Source: Saccharopolyspora gloriosae (GTDB taxonomy: Bacteria > Actinomycetota > Actinomycetes > Mycobacteriales > Pseudonocardiaceae). From it: 64,000 nucleotides of DNA. Below are positions 1 through 8,270 of this stretch, one piece after another. The stretch's first letter is position 1, and every line of letters begins with the position of its first letter. The position numbers and the translations under genes were made by a program. The notes beneath the pieces were generated by a model. That model saw nothing but the letters and a program-made list of their open reading frames with translations, did not search any database and was not told where the DNA came from. The stretch is taken from NCBI RefSeq assembly GCF_014203325.1, contig NZ_JACHIV010000001.1, positions 5,767,501-5,831,500 on the forward strand. Direction: 5' to 3'.

Positions 1-130
1 GATTCCCCGCCCAACCGTGCACGAGGACCACGGCCGAACCCCCCACCGGCCCGCTGACCGTGTAGCGAATGGTCGTCTCCCCCGACCGCCGAACCTCGCG
101 GTTCTCCGAATCCCTGCGCACTTGCGCCAT
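1..130 (-). CDS. alpha/beta hydrolase, N-terminal fragment (runs off the window)
   Basis: This is the first 43 codons of a minus-strand gene whose ATG is at 130-128; the rest lies outside the window. The translation contains the stretch VVLVHGWAG, the HG oxyanion-hole signature at the end of strand beta-3 in alpha/beta hydrolases. The nucleophile and catalytic His are not in view, so the substrate cannot be named. The start is supported by a GGAGTG-like ribosome site just upstream on the minus strand (AGGAGTGCTC at about 140-131). Confidence 0.6.
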   Translation of the reverse strand, partial: MAQVRRDSENREVRRSGETTIRYTVSGPVGGSAVVLVHGWAGN

Positions 131-530
131 GAGCACTCCTGAAATCGGTCCCTCGTGCCGGTGATCCACCCCGACGCTAGGCAGGCCATCACCACCGGTC
201 AACGAAGCCCGAAGAGCGGGACGATCAGCGGCACCACCGGAATCCGCCGACCGCGCTTCGGAAATCGCCACGACCACCGCGCGTCGCCCACGGCAGCGGT
301 CCGGAGCGCGCGGGCGACGCCTCGGCCCCGACTGCCCCGGGACGACGATGTCGTCGCTCCGCCGGTGCCGGTAGGGTGGGCCACCGGTTGAGCAGTCAGC
401 CTGATCATGCACGCGAGTAGTCGCCGCTGATCACAGGCCTGGCTGCCCTCTTCGGGTCGCGTTCCCGCTGCGGACGTGTCCTCCCAGGCCGTGATGCGGC
501 TGCGCCTCGACGAGCGCCGAGGAGGATCCC
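131..530. other. 400-bp intergenic region, nothing recognised
   Basis: This gap lies between the start of the minus-strand hydrolase and the plus-strand STAS gene, so it must hold promoters for both. The open frames inside it have arginine-rich, low-complexity translations typical of shadow frames in high-GC DNA. I see no convincing gene, repeat or strong palindrome. Confidence 0.4.
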
Positions 531-983
531 GTGACCGGTTCGCCTGCATCGTTCGGGCCCACGCCCGTCCGCGCCGGGAGAGCATCGACCGACTTCACCA
601 GCACGCCCGAACCAGCGACGGCCCGTCCACCGCGAAGGCCGGGTCTGCGGCAGCGCGTTTCACGACCGGACCCGGACACGATCGTGCTCGCGGTCGACGG
701 GGACATCGACGCCGGGACCGTGCGGAGCTTCGAGGAAGTCCTGCTGCCGCGGCTGTCGGCGACCGCTCGACTGCTCGTGGTGGACCTGAGCGAAGTCGGA
801 TTCCTCGGGCTGGCGGGCCTGGAGGTCCTGCGGCACGCGCGGTTGCGCGCGCTCAGCACCGGGTCGCGACTGCGGCTGGTGGTCCGCGGCCACGCAGTGC
901 CCCACGCGCTCGACCGGACGGGCGTGGGCGCGGAGCTGAGCTGCCATCCCACCCTGGACGCGGCGTGCGCCTCAGCGCGCTGA
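531..983 (+). CDS. STAS-domain protein, anti-sigma-factor antagonist-like, phospho-acceptor site altered
   Basis: 150 aa. The C-terminal about 100 residues form a STAS domain (VDGDIDAGTV, then DLSEVGFLGLAGLEVL), the fold of SpoIIAA/RsbV anti-anti-sigma factors that bind a kinase-type anti-sigma factor. The GTG start follows GGAGG at 521-525. An about 45-residue Pro/Arg-rich N-terminal tail precedes the domain. In classical members the motif after the central strand reads D-S-S/T-G-L with a phosphorylated Ser; here it reads G-L-A-G-L, so the acceptor Ser/Thr is absent. Either phospho-control is lost or the partner differs. The GAF-ANTAR gene begins 42 bp downstream on the same strand and is probably co-transcribed. 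Confidence 0.75.
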   Translation: MTGSPASFGPTPVRAGRASTDFTSTPEPATARPPRRPGLRQRVSRPDPDTIVLAVDGDIDAGTVRSFEEVLLPRLSATARLLVVDLSEVGFLGLAGLEVLRHARLRALSTGSRLRLVVRGHAVPHALDRTGVGAELSCHPTLDAACASAR

Positions 984-1025
984 AACCGGCCGCTACGGTG
1001 CTGGTCCGGAGGAGGAGAGGACCGC

Positions 1026-1784
1026 ATGCAGCAGAACGAAGCTGAGGGCACCACCGCCTGGCAGGCCCAGCTCGACGAGATCACCGGCTCCCTGGAATCG
1101 CTGGCCGATGCCATGGATCGCGAGGACAGCCTCGACACGCTCCTCCACCGGGTCTGCGATCAGGTGCTGCGGGCGATTCCGGACGTGGACATGGCCGGGG
1201 TCACGCTGGAGACCGAGGACGGCCCCAAGACCGGCGCCTGCACCGACGAGACGACCTTCGAAGTCGATCTGGAGCAGTACCGAGCGGGCGCCGGGCCGTG
1301 CCTGCACGCCGCGGAGTCGGGTGAGATCGTGCGGGTCGACGCGGAGGGAGCCCGGCAGCGGTGGCCCGAATTCGCGGCGGCCGCGCGCCGCCTCGGAGTG
1401 GGCAGCTACCTGTCCGCGCCCCTGTTCATCGATTCCGAGTACCGCGGCGCGCTGAACCTCTACTCGTCGCGCGACCACGGGTACCGCGAACTCGACGAAA
1501 CGGTCCTGGAGCTCTACACCACCGCGGTGGAGGGGCACCTGCGGACGTGGCAACGCTATCTGGCGACCCGCAGGCTGACCGAGCAGTTGCGCACCGCCCT
1601 GGACTCGAGACCCGTCATCGACCAGGCGAAAGGAATCCTCATGGTCTTGCACGGCTACGACGCCGACCAGGCTTTCTCCTGGCTCGTCAAGCAATCGCAG
1701 AACACCAACACGAAGCTGCGGGACGCCGCCGAGCGCATCGTCTCCGAAACCGTCACCGCGCGCTCCAACGGGACGAGCGGCTAG
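1026..1784 (+). CDS. GAF and ANTAR domain transcription antitermination regulator
   Basis: 252 aa. Residues about 20-165 look like a GAF sensor domain (GAGPCLHA, SYLSAPLF, GALNLYSS). Residues about 185-245 form an ANTAR RNA-binding domain (TALDSRPVIDQAKGILM with the conserved Ala/Gly and the A-F-WLVKQSQNTN helix). ANTAR proteins bind paired hexaloop hairpins in nascent mRNA and prevent termination. The GAF ligand is unknown. The ATG at 1026 is preceded by GGAGGAGGAGAGG, an excellent ribosome site. The gene follows the STAS gene, a pairing typical of actinobacterial stress signalling, and is closed by a strong hairpin at 1830-1868. Confidence 0.85.
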   Translation: MQQNEAEGTTAWQAQLDEITGSLESLADAMDREDSLDTLLHRVCDQVLRAIPDVDMAGVTLETEDGPKTGACTDETTFEVDLEQYRAGAGPCLHAAESGEIVRVDAEGARQRWPEFAAAARRLGVGSYLSAPLFIDSEYRGALNLYSSRDHGYRELDETVLELYTTAVEGHLRTWQRYLATRRLTEQLRTALDSRPVIDQAKGILMVLHGYDADQAFSWLVKQSQNTNTKLRDAAERIVSETVTARSNGTSG

Positions 1785-1829
1785 CCGCTCACGTCCCGGC
1801 CGGGGGGGAGCTCCCCCGCGCACGCGGGG

Positions 1830-1868
1830 AGGGGTGCATCCGCTGCTGTGCCGAACGGATGCACCCCT
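1830..1868 (+). terminator. hairpin terminator of the STAS/GAF-ANTAR unit
   Basis: A perfect 13-bp inverted repeat (AGGGGTGCATCCG / CGGATGCACCCCT) with a 13-nt loop lies 46 bp after the GAF-ANTAR stop. A second palindrome, GGGGGAGCTCCCCC, sits just before it at 1804-1817. There is no U-tract, as usual for actinobacterial terminators. Confidence 0.6.
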
Positions 1869-2320
1869 GCGCGCTGCCCGGCAGGGCACGGCTTCCGGCT
1901 GAACCACACCCCACCTCGGTCGGCCCCGCCCCGGGAACAACGCCGACTTGCCATGCGAGTTTCCCGATCACCCCGCTCCTACACGTGGTTCGGCGAGATC
2001 GGACCGATTCGGCGCACGACGAGTCGATGTTTGAACACGAGCCCGTCCGGGCACATCGATGTCGGACCGCCGGTTGAACGCCACGGCCGGCTGCCGGAAC
2101 ACCTGATCTGAGCGCGAATCCCGCGCCACACCGCTGCGCCCGGCCACCACGGGCGATTGCGGCTCACGCAGCGAGCTGTACCGGCTCGACCCGGCGCGCG
2201 GCCGTGGGCCTCCGAAACGGGATTCGCCGCGGGTTCTCGACCTCATCGGCTCAGCGGACGGACCTCCCTCATCGGACGCGCCGGCACCGAACCACGACTC
2301 ACCGCCAGGAAAGGAAACCC
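1869..2320. other. 450-bp intergenic region before the DUF2267 gene
   Basis: No gene recognised. Open frames here are arginine/proline-rich shadows. The region should contain the promoter for the DUF2267 gene, but I cannot pick hexamers with confidence. Confidence 0.35.
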
Positions 2321-2701
2321 ATGCAGTACAAGGAATTCCTCGCACACCTGCGCCAGCACGGCGGCCCGCAGGACGACGACCAGGCGGATGCCGCGGTCAA
2401 GGTCGTGCTCGCCACCCTCGGGCAACGCTTGGCGGGCAACGAACCGCACGACCTGGCCGCTCAGCTGCCCACCGAACTCAAGCAGCCGCTGCTGCAGCAC
2501 AACGGCGAAGCGGAGGTGATCGACGACGTCGACGACTTCCTCCGGCGGGTGGCAGACCGCGAAGGTCCCGGAACCACCCCGGAACGAGCGCGGGAGCACG
2601 CCCGAGCCGTGTTCGCCACGCTCGCCGGCTTCGTGAGCGCGGGCGAGATCGACGACCTCCGCGCGCAACTGCCCGCCGGATACGCGGCGCTGCTGCCCTG
2701 A
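2321..2701 (+). CDS. DUF2267 family protein
   Basis: 126 aa, soluble, acidic and helical. The pattern YKEFLAHLRQHGG at the N-terminus and two related halves (AVKVVLATLGQRLAGNE and ARAVFATLAGFVSAGEI, each followed by DLxAQLP) match DUF2267, a duplicated helical domain common in actinobacteria and cyanobacteria, of unknown function and often linked to stress regulons. The ATG at 2321 is preceded by AGGAAAGGAAACC; longer upstream frames lack a ribosome site. It stands alone and is followed by a strong terminator. Confidence 0.75.
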   Translation: MQYKEFLAHLRQHGGPQDDDQADAAVKVVLATLGQRLAGNEPHDLAAQLPTELKQPLLQHNGEAEVIDDVDDFLRRVADREGPGTTPERAREHARAVFATLAGFVSAGEIDDLRAQLPAGYAALLP

Positions 2702-2753
2702 CCGGCGCCGGTCGAGCGAAACCGCCCGCGACCGGCCTTTCCGCCGCACGACC

Positions 2754-2789
2754 GAGCCCCCGTCGGTGACCGATCACCGGCGGGGGCTC
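2754..2789 (+). terminator. strong hairpin terminator
   Basis: GAGCCCCCG pairs with CGGGGGCTC, with an inner CGGTGA/TCACCG stem, 53 bp after the DUF2267 stop. Its sequence closely resembles the hairpin after the tRNA-Val gene at 13490-13526, suggesting a common terminator type in this genome. Confidence 0.75.
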
Positions 2790-3074
2790 CTGCGCGTGCA
2801 GCGGCACGTTTCCCCTCGCCACGCTACGACTCCGCGCAGGCAGCGGAGGTTCAGCGGCACCGGTCGGTCGGCTGGCGGCCCGGCCGATCGGCCGGGGAGC
2901 GTCCCCCGTGGGAGCTACGGGCAGGTGTCCACCTCGTGGTGATGATCTCGGCGCCCTGCGCGCTTAGCGTTCAGCGCAGCCGCAGCGCAGCTCGCGAAGT
3001 CGTGAAGGAACGCCGGATTTCGCCGCGCTGCACGGTGATCCGGCTTTTCCGATCTTTCTCCCGTGGAGGACAGC

Positions 3075-3986
3075 ATGATCCGCACTGGCAAGGCGTCCGC
3101 TCTGATCGCACTGTGCTGCGCCGTGGCCGGTGCCGGGCTGGCCGGGTGCGGCGACGGCGCGCGAGCCGGGTCGATCCCCGGCGCCGAGGCGTTGCTCGAC
3201 GACGAGGACCTGTTCACCGGGGCGAAGAAGTTCGACGTGGACGGCCGGTCGGTGAACGTGTCCTGCTCCGGTGTCGCGGTGCCCGGCAGGCCGGTCGTCG
3301 TCCTCCTGCACGGCGGCGGTGACGGGCTGGACGCGATGGCCGACCTGCAGCGGACCCTGGGTGAGAAGGGCCGGACCTGCTCCTACGACCGGCTCGGCGC
3401 GGGCGCCAGCGACCGCCCCGACGGGCCGCAGACCTTCGAGGACAGCGGGAAGGTGCTGACCGGGGTGATCGACCGGGTCGGCGTGGGCGAGCCGGTGGTG
3501 CTGGCCGGGCATTCGCTGGGCGGGCTGATCTCCGCCCGGTACGCCCCGGAGCATCCGGACGAGGTCGCGGGCGTGGTCCTGCTGGACGCCACCTCCCCGA
3601 CGCAGACCGCCGACCTGGAGCGGGAGATCCCCGCGGACGCCACCGGCCCGGCCGCGGAGCTGCGCGACCAGAGCCTGGCGATCTTCCGCGGCGAGAACCC
3701 GGAGCGGCTGGTGATGCCCGACGGGGAGGTGGCCTCCGCCGGGGACATCCCGATCGAGGTGATCCAGCACGGGAAGCAGTACCTCGCGGCCGTCCCCGAG
3801 TACGGCCCCGGACTGGAGAGCGCCTGGGCCGCGGGCCAGCAGCAGTGGCGCGCGCTGTCCACCCGCAGCGAGGCGAGCACCGCCGTGAACAGCGAGCACT
3901 ACATCTACCGCGACGAACCCGCGGTCGTGGTCCGAGCGATCGACCGCGTCGTCGCGCAGGCGGCCGAGGACGAGCTGTTCGGCTGA
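3075..3986 (+). CDS. secreted lipoprotein, alpha/beta hydrolase
   Basis: 303 aa. The N-terminus is a lipoprotein signal: basic MIRTGK, a hydrophobic stretch, then LAGC as lipobox, so the mature protein should be anchored outside the membrane. The hydrolase fold shows LLHGGGDG (oxyanion region), GHSLGG (nucleophile Ser) and a C-terminal His in NSEHYIYRDEP. This fits an extracellular esterase or peptidase; the substrate cannot be told. I use the ATG at 3075 because GGAGGA at 3065-3070 sits 4 nt upstream, rather than the in-frame GTG at 3063. It is convergent with the downstream response regulator gene. Confidence 0.8.
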   Translation: MIRTGKASALIALCCAVAGAGLAGCGDGARAGSIPGAEALLDDEDLFTGAKKFDVDGRSVNVSCSGVAVPGRPVVVLLHGGGDGLDAMADLQRTLGEKGRTCSYDRLGAGASDRPDGPQTFEDSGKVLTGVIDRVGVGEPVVLAGHSLGGLISARYAPEHPDEVAGVVLLDATSPTQTADLEREIPADATGPAAELRDQSLAIFRGENPERLVMPDGEVASAGDIPIEVIQHGKQYLAAVPEYGPGLESAWAAGQQQWRALSTRSEASTAVNSEHYIYRDEPAVVVRAIDRVVAQAAEDELFG

Positions 3987-3999
3987 CCGCCCGGGGAGA

Positions 4000-4659
4000 T
4001 CAGGTCGCCAAGCCGTGCCGGTAGGCGTAGACGACCGCTTGGACCCGGTCGCGGAGGTCGAGCTTGGTGAGGATCCGCGAGACGAAGGTCTTGACGGTCT
4101 CCTGGCTGATCACGAGGCGCGCGGCGATCTCGCCGTTGGACAGCCCGTCCGCGATCAGGCGCAGGACCTCCAGCTCTCGAGGGGTGAGCGGGAGGTCCTG
4201 CGGCTCGCCGTCGACCGGCCGGATCCGGGCCGCGTACTCACCCACGAGCCGGCGCGTCACCTCGGGGGCCAGCAGCGCCGTGCCGGTGGACACGGTCCGG
4301 ATGCCGTGCAGCAGCTGGTCCACCGGGGCGTCCTTGAGCAGGAATCCGCTGGCCCCCGCGCGCAACGCCTCGTAGACGTACTCGTCCAGGTTGAACGTGG
4401 TCACCACGAGCACCTTGACCGGCCGCGCGACCCCGGCACCGGCCAGCAGGCGGGTGGCCGCGATGCCGTCCAGCACCGGCATCCGCACGTCCATCACCAC
4501 GACGTCCGGCCGCAGCCGACCGGCGAGCTCGACCGCGGCCTTCCCGTCCCCGCACTCGCCCGCGACCTCGATGTCCGGCTGCGCGTCCATGATCGTCACC
4601 AATCCGGTGCGGACCAGCACCTGGTCGTCGCACACCAGGACCCGGATCGGCGCGCTCAC
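4000..4659 (-). CDS. NarL/FixJ-family response regulator
   Basis: 219 aa. An N-terminal receiver domain with acidic pocket DD at 11-12 and phospho-acceptor Asp in VVMDVRMP (about residue 57), and Lys in FLLKDAP, is followed by a C-terminal LuxR-type helix-turn-helix (LTPRELEVLRLIADGLSNGE, then VSRILTKL). It is a DNA-binding transcription factor activated by the adjacent kinase. The GTG start at 4659 overlaps the kinase stop by GTGA, indicating translational coupling. No target promoter can be assigned. The neighbouring lipoprotein hydrolase is convergent and may or may not be a target. Confidence 0.9.
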   Translation of the reverse strand: MSAPIRVLVCDDQVLVRTGLVTIMDAQPDIEVAGECGDGKAAVELAGRLRPDVVVMDVRMPVLDGIAATRLLAGAGVARPVKVLVVTTFNLDEYVYEALRAGASGFLLKDAPVDQLLHGIRTVSTGTALLAPEVTRRLVGEYAARIRPVDGEPQDLPLTPRELEVLRLIADGLSNGEIAARLVISQETVKTFVSRILTKLDLRDRVQAVVYAYRHGLAT

Positions 4660-5798
4660 GACGCGGCTCCGCCGGGGATGCGGGCCTGCACGACGAAGCC
4701 GCCGCCCGCGCTCGCACCCGCGCTGAAGTCGCCGCCGAGGACGTCGACGCGGTCGCGGAGACCGGCCAGTCCGCGCCCACTGCCGCCGGGATTCCCCGGC
4801 AGCGCACCGGATCCGTCGGTGCTGACCTGCACGGCGATCTCCCCCGCGCCGTGGCGGACCCGCACGGAGGTGCGGCTGCCGCGGGCGTGTTTGAGGGCGT
4901 TCGTCAGCGATTCCTGCACGACCCGGTAGGCCACGACGTCCGCGCTGCCCGTCGCCGCTTCGCCTTCCTCGGTGAACTCGACGGGCTGTCCGGCCCGGCG
5001 GGTCTGCTCCACCAGCGCCCGGATCTTGCCGACGTGCGGCGACCCGGCGTCGTGGTCGGGGTGGAGCACGTCGAGCAGGTGCCGCAGATCGGTGATGGCG
5101 CTCCTGCCGGTGTCGGTGACGGTGGTGAGGGTCTGGTCGAGGCGCTCCGGCGCGGCCGTCAGGTACCGCGCCGCCTCGGCCTGCACGACCATCGCCGTCA
5201 CGTGGTGGGTCACCACGTCGTGCAGTTCCCGGGCGATGCGGGCGCGTTCGGCGGCGCGGGTCTCCACCGCCACGCGGTGGCGGCGTTCGGCCTCCAGCGC
5301 GCGCGTGGACCGCACCCACGCCCCGATGCTCCACGCGATGACCGCGAGCACGTAGAACAGCACGTACCCGCTGGGCGGTTCCGGCGCCCCCAGCCGGACG
5401 AGCACGGCCACCAGCCCCAGGTACGTCGCGGTCAGCACGACGCACGCGGTGCGGCGGTGGTGGTCCAGGTGCACACCGGCGCTGATCAGCGAGAACGTCA
5501 GCGCGGTCCCCGCGACCATGTGGTAACTGCCCACTTCGGCGATGAGGAATCCCAGCACCACCAGGGCGAGCGACGCGCCCGGCCACCGCCTGCGCCAGGC
5601 CAGCGGCCAGCACTCGAGCGCGAGCGCCACGGCGGCCACCGCGTCGAAGGGACGTCCCGGCAGGTTCCCGACCTGCGTCTCCTGCCCGCGGAACATCGGC
5701 AGCAACGACGCGACGATCAGCAGCAGCGCGAGCGGGAAGTCCCGGGCCACCACGGGCTGCCGGTGCCACCACGCCCGGACGCGCCGCACCTTGATCAT
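4656..5798 (-). CDS. NarL-type sensor histidine kinase
   Basis: 380 aa. About five or six membrane segments occupy residues 20-165. A HisKA_3 dimerisation domain follows, with the phospho-accepting His at about 193 in ARELHDVVTHHV, then a HATPase_c domain with the N box (QESLTNALKHAR) and a glycine motif (GRGLAGLRDRV). There is little extracytoplasmic sequence, so the signal is probably sensed in the membrane. It is transcribed with and overlaps the response regulator. A decayed copy of the junction upstream of this gene occurs at 11405-11535. Confidence 0.9.
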   Translation of the reverse strand: MIKVRRVRAWWHRQPVVARDFPLALLLIVASLLPMFRGQETQVGNLPGRPFDAVAAVALALECWPLAWRRRWPGASLALVVLGFLIAEVGSYHMVAGTALTFSLISAGVHLDHHRRTACVVLTATYLGLVAVLVRLGAPEPPSGYVLFYVLAVIAWSIGAWVRSTRALEAERRHRVAVETRAAERARIARELHDVVTHHVTAMVVQAEAARYLTAAPERLDQTLTTVTDTGRSAITDLRHLLDVLHPDHDAGSPHVGKIRALVEQTRRAGQPVEFTEEGEAATGSADVVAYRVVQESLTNALKHARGSRTSVRVRHGAGEIAVQVSTDGSGALPGNPGGSGRGLAGLRDRVDVLGGDFSAGASAGGGFVVQARIPGGAAS

Positions 5799-5912
5799 GG
5801 CGAAAGATTAGCGGTAGCGGCGGTGGCCCCGGCACGTCCGCGGCGCTGGGCCGAGCCGCCGCGCCGCCGGACCGGACCCGCCCTTCACCGCGCCTGATCC
5901 GGTTCGCGGCCC

Positions 5913-6350
5913 TCAGCCACGAATCGCGACCCGGCGCCAGAGCGGCATCGTCACGACGATCAACGCGCTCGCGATGGTCGCTGGCATCGGTACTTCCCAG
6001 GCGCCCAGCAGCACCCTCGCCACCAGGTATCCGATCAGCAACCCGAACGTCACGAGCCGCCCCAGCACCAAGTTGAGCATTCCCACCCCGACCGACCGCG
6101 TGGTGATCGAGCGCCCGCCTCCCCGCGCGGCGGCGAAGCCCTTCCAGCGCGGCAGCACTACGAGGATCACCACGCTCGCGATCAGGACGTAGGTCAGCTG
6201 CGTGCTCAGATCCGGGCGGAGATCCGTACCGGCACCGACCCCCAGGACCACCACCGCGAACACCCGCAGCAACCAGTTCGGTTTCGGCCTCCCGCTCGCC
6301 GCCGACGGGCGGCGTTCAGCGATCTCGTCGTGCACCGACTGCGTCCGCAT
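5913..6350 (-). CDS. small integral membrane protein, function unknown
   Basis: 145 aa with four predicted hydrophobic helices (WLLRVFAVVVLGVG, LTYVLIASVVILVVLP, LVLGRLVTFGLLIGYLV, PATIASALIVVTMPLW) and a charged N-terminus. I do not recognise the family. It lies upstream of the two-component genes on the same strand with a 114-bp gap. A well-formed promoter lies about 70 bp upstream of the ATG. The 3' end of this gene, encoding RRVAIRG, is echoed in the relic at 11405-11535. Confidence 0.6.
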   Translation of the reverse strand: MRTQSVHDEIAERRPSAASGRPKPNWLLRVFAVVVLGVGAGTDLRPDLSTQLTYVLIASVVILVVLPRWKGFAAARGGGRSITTRSVGVGMLNLVLGRLVTFGLLIGYLVARVLLGAWEVPMPATIASALIVVTMPLWRRVAIRG

Positions 6351-6419
6351 CTCGAAACTCCACGTGATCGGCAGCGGCGAGCTCGGTGCTCGCCACGGGC
6401 TCTTGTACCGGCCCGAGCA

Positions 6420-6448
6420 AAACTATCCTCTAACTTTCCATTTGGCAA
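6420..6448 (-). promoter_or_regulatory. sigma-70-type promoter for the membrane protein gene
   Basis: On the minus strand TTGCCA (6448-6443), a 17-bp spacer and TAGTTT (6425-6420) form a good housekeeping-type promoter within an unusually AT-rich patch of this otherwise GC-rich gap. The transcript would start near 6413, leaving a leader of about 60 nt before the ATG at 6350. The rest of the 6351-6700 gap holds no gene I can support. Confidence 0.5.
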
Positions 6449-6700
6449 GTGCTTTCTTGATTGTCGGCATCGACACGGCCTGCATGGACACGACTTCAGC
6501 AGGTCACGGCGAGAGAGCCCTGACCGCCGCCGACCCGCTCCTTGCGCCCGTTTCTCGTCAGCGGAGCCACCGGCCGCCCGGGTCTTCGCACCGGACGACC
6601 GGCACCTCCGGCGACTCGGCCGAGCTCACCGCTCCCGACCTGACCGGCTCGGCCGACCCGACGACATCGTGTCCCCGGCCCTCCTCCGAGGTGATGCCCG

Positions 6701-7105
6701 TCAGCGGCGCAGCAGCGCGACCAGCGCGGCGGTGTCGTGCCTTCGGAACCAGGCGACGACGCACACCAGGACGAGCGTGACCGCCGGGATGGCGGCCAAC
6801 CCCGGGTCCTCGACGGCCATCAGGACCGTCGCACCGATCATGAGGGGAACCTGGCATACCGAGGCGAGCCCGCACAGGCGCGGCACGAGCAGCGCGATCG
6901 CCCCGGCGAACTCGAGCCAGCCGACGACCACCATGCCCGGGATGCCGAGCCCGATCAGGTCGAACGGACCGACGGCGATCGGATCTCCCAGCATCTTCGG
7001 CAGCGCGATCAGCGCGAACGCGATGGCCAGCAGCACCTGCAGCACCCACAGGGCGGCGGTGGCGGCGGCCGGGCGACTCCGGGTGGCGGGCGATGTCGTG
7101 GTCAT
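6701..7105 (-). CDS. DoxX family membrane protein
   Basis: 134 aa, four transmembrane helices. The pattern LWVLQVLLAIAFALIALPKM, then GIPGMVVVGWLEFAGAIALL, is typical of DoxX/DoxD-like proteins, small membrane proteins often tied to thiol or redox stress. I chose the ATG at 7105 because GGAA lies about 8 nt upstream; the ATG at 7120 has no spaced ribosome site. It lies downstream of the HIT gene on the same strand with a 95-bp gap, so they could share a transcript. Confidence 0.7.
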   Translation of the reverse strand: MTTTSPATRSRPAAATAALWVLQVLLAIAFALIALPKMLGDPIAVGPFDLIGLGIPGMVVVGWLEFAGAIALLVPRLCGLASVCQVPLMIGATVLMAVEDPGLAAIPAVTLVLVCVVAWFRRHDTAALVALLRR

Positions 7106-7200
7106 GGCGGTTCCGTTCATTCCGTGGCGACCGCGAACCGGTCGCCGTGCTCGATGGGTGCGAGTGGCTCGGCGCGCCGAGCTCGTGGGACAGGTGGACA

Positions 7201-7647
7201 TCAGGCGGGAGGGCGCTGCTCCGCCAGGCGGCTGCGGAGCCGCTGCTGGAGCGCCCCGAGCTGCTCGGCGTCCGCGCGGACGCCGGCGTGCGGGAGGAGC
7301 TCGTCGGCGCCGTACCGGGGGATCACGTGGAAGTGCAGGTGGAAGACGGTCTGCCCGGCCGCCGCCTCGTTGAACTGGACGACCTGCACGCCCGCGGGGC
7401 GGAGCTCGTCGGTGAGGGCACGAGCGAGGCGCTGCACCACGTGCACGACCGCGGTGAGTTGCCCGGGGGTCGCGTCCAGCAGGGTCCGCGGCCGACCGCT
7501 CTTCGGGATGACCAGCACATGCCCCGGCGACTGGGGGAAGACGTCGAGGAAGGCGAGGACCTCCTCGTCTTCGTGGACGACGTGCGCGGGCTCCGCACCG
7601 CGGATGATCTTCGCGAAGGGGTTCTCGGGGTCGTAGTTCTCGGTCAT
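7201..7647 (-). CDS. HIT family nucleotide hydrolase/transferase
   Basis: 148 aa. It contains the histidine triad HLHFHV near residue 110, plus NPFAKIIRGAEP at the N-terminus and FPQSPGHVLVIPK, all typical of HIT/Hint-type phosphoramidases acting on AMP-linked substrates. The length is normal for the family. The ATG at 7647 is preceded by AGAAGG about 10 nt upstream; the longer open frame has no support. It is a soluble cytoplasmic enzyme. Confidence 0.85.
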   Translation of the reverse strand: MTENYDPENPFAKIIRGAEPAHVVHEDEEVLAFLDVFPQSPGHVLVIPKSGRPRTLLDATPGQLTAVVHVVQRLARALTDELRPAGVQVVQFNEAAAGQTVFHLHFHVIPRYGADELLPHAGVRADAEQLGALQQRLRSRLAEQRPPA

Positions 7648-7959
7648 CGGCGGCACGGCCTTCTCATCTCGCAGGGGCGGGGTGCGGGCGGGAGCGGCAT
7701 CCCGCCTCCCTCCGCTGCTCGTCGCCGCGATTAGAGGCCGTGCCGTCGCGGCATGCTCAACCCGGAACAGCCCGTGCATGACGGGCATCACTCGCGCCGC
7801 GGCGCGACAGGCCCGTGGGCGGCGCTCAGGCTCGCCGGTGGCACGCCCGAGAACGGCAGGCGGGTGGCGCGCCGTCGCACCGCGGTCGCGCCACGGCCGA
7901 CGCTCTCGGGGATCGACGGATCAGGAAGGGACTGCGGCAGGCGCGGTCGCGCGAAGCGG

Positions 7960-8170
7960 TCGAGGTGCGGGTGAAGCCGCCGCGCAGATGTTCTCCCGCG
8001 AGGGCCGCGCCGCGATCACCGAACCGGACCGCCGAACGGAGGCCTCCTGCCGATCGGCGCGCTGCACCAGCACTTCCTCGACAAGGAGGCGCCGTTGCGG
8101 GCGGTCGCGCCGACGCCGCCCACAACTCGAACGCGATGTTCGCGAAAACCTCGACGCCGTCCTGCACCGC
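7960..8170 (+). pseudogene. decayed TetR-family regulator gene
   Basis: Fragments of a TetR N-terminal domain appear in order but in different frames: AAAQMFSREG (the usual AAxxLFxxxG helix 1), then IGALHQHFLDKEAPLRAV (the recognition-helix motif GxLYxHFxxKExLLxAV), then ADAAHNSNAMFAK. At least two frameshifts separate them and no intact reading frame joins them. It lies in a 620-bp gap between the HIT gene and an intact TetR gene and is probably a relic of a former regulator. Confidence 0.5.
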
Positions 8171-8270
8171 GACGGCCCGCGCGGGCCACCGGCGCCGCGG
8201 ATCACCAGCACGCGGGCGGCGGCGTCGGGGCGGACGGCATGGGCGACGTGCGGGCTCGACGGTCGCGGCG

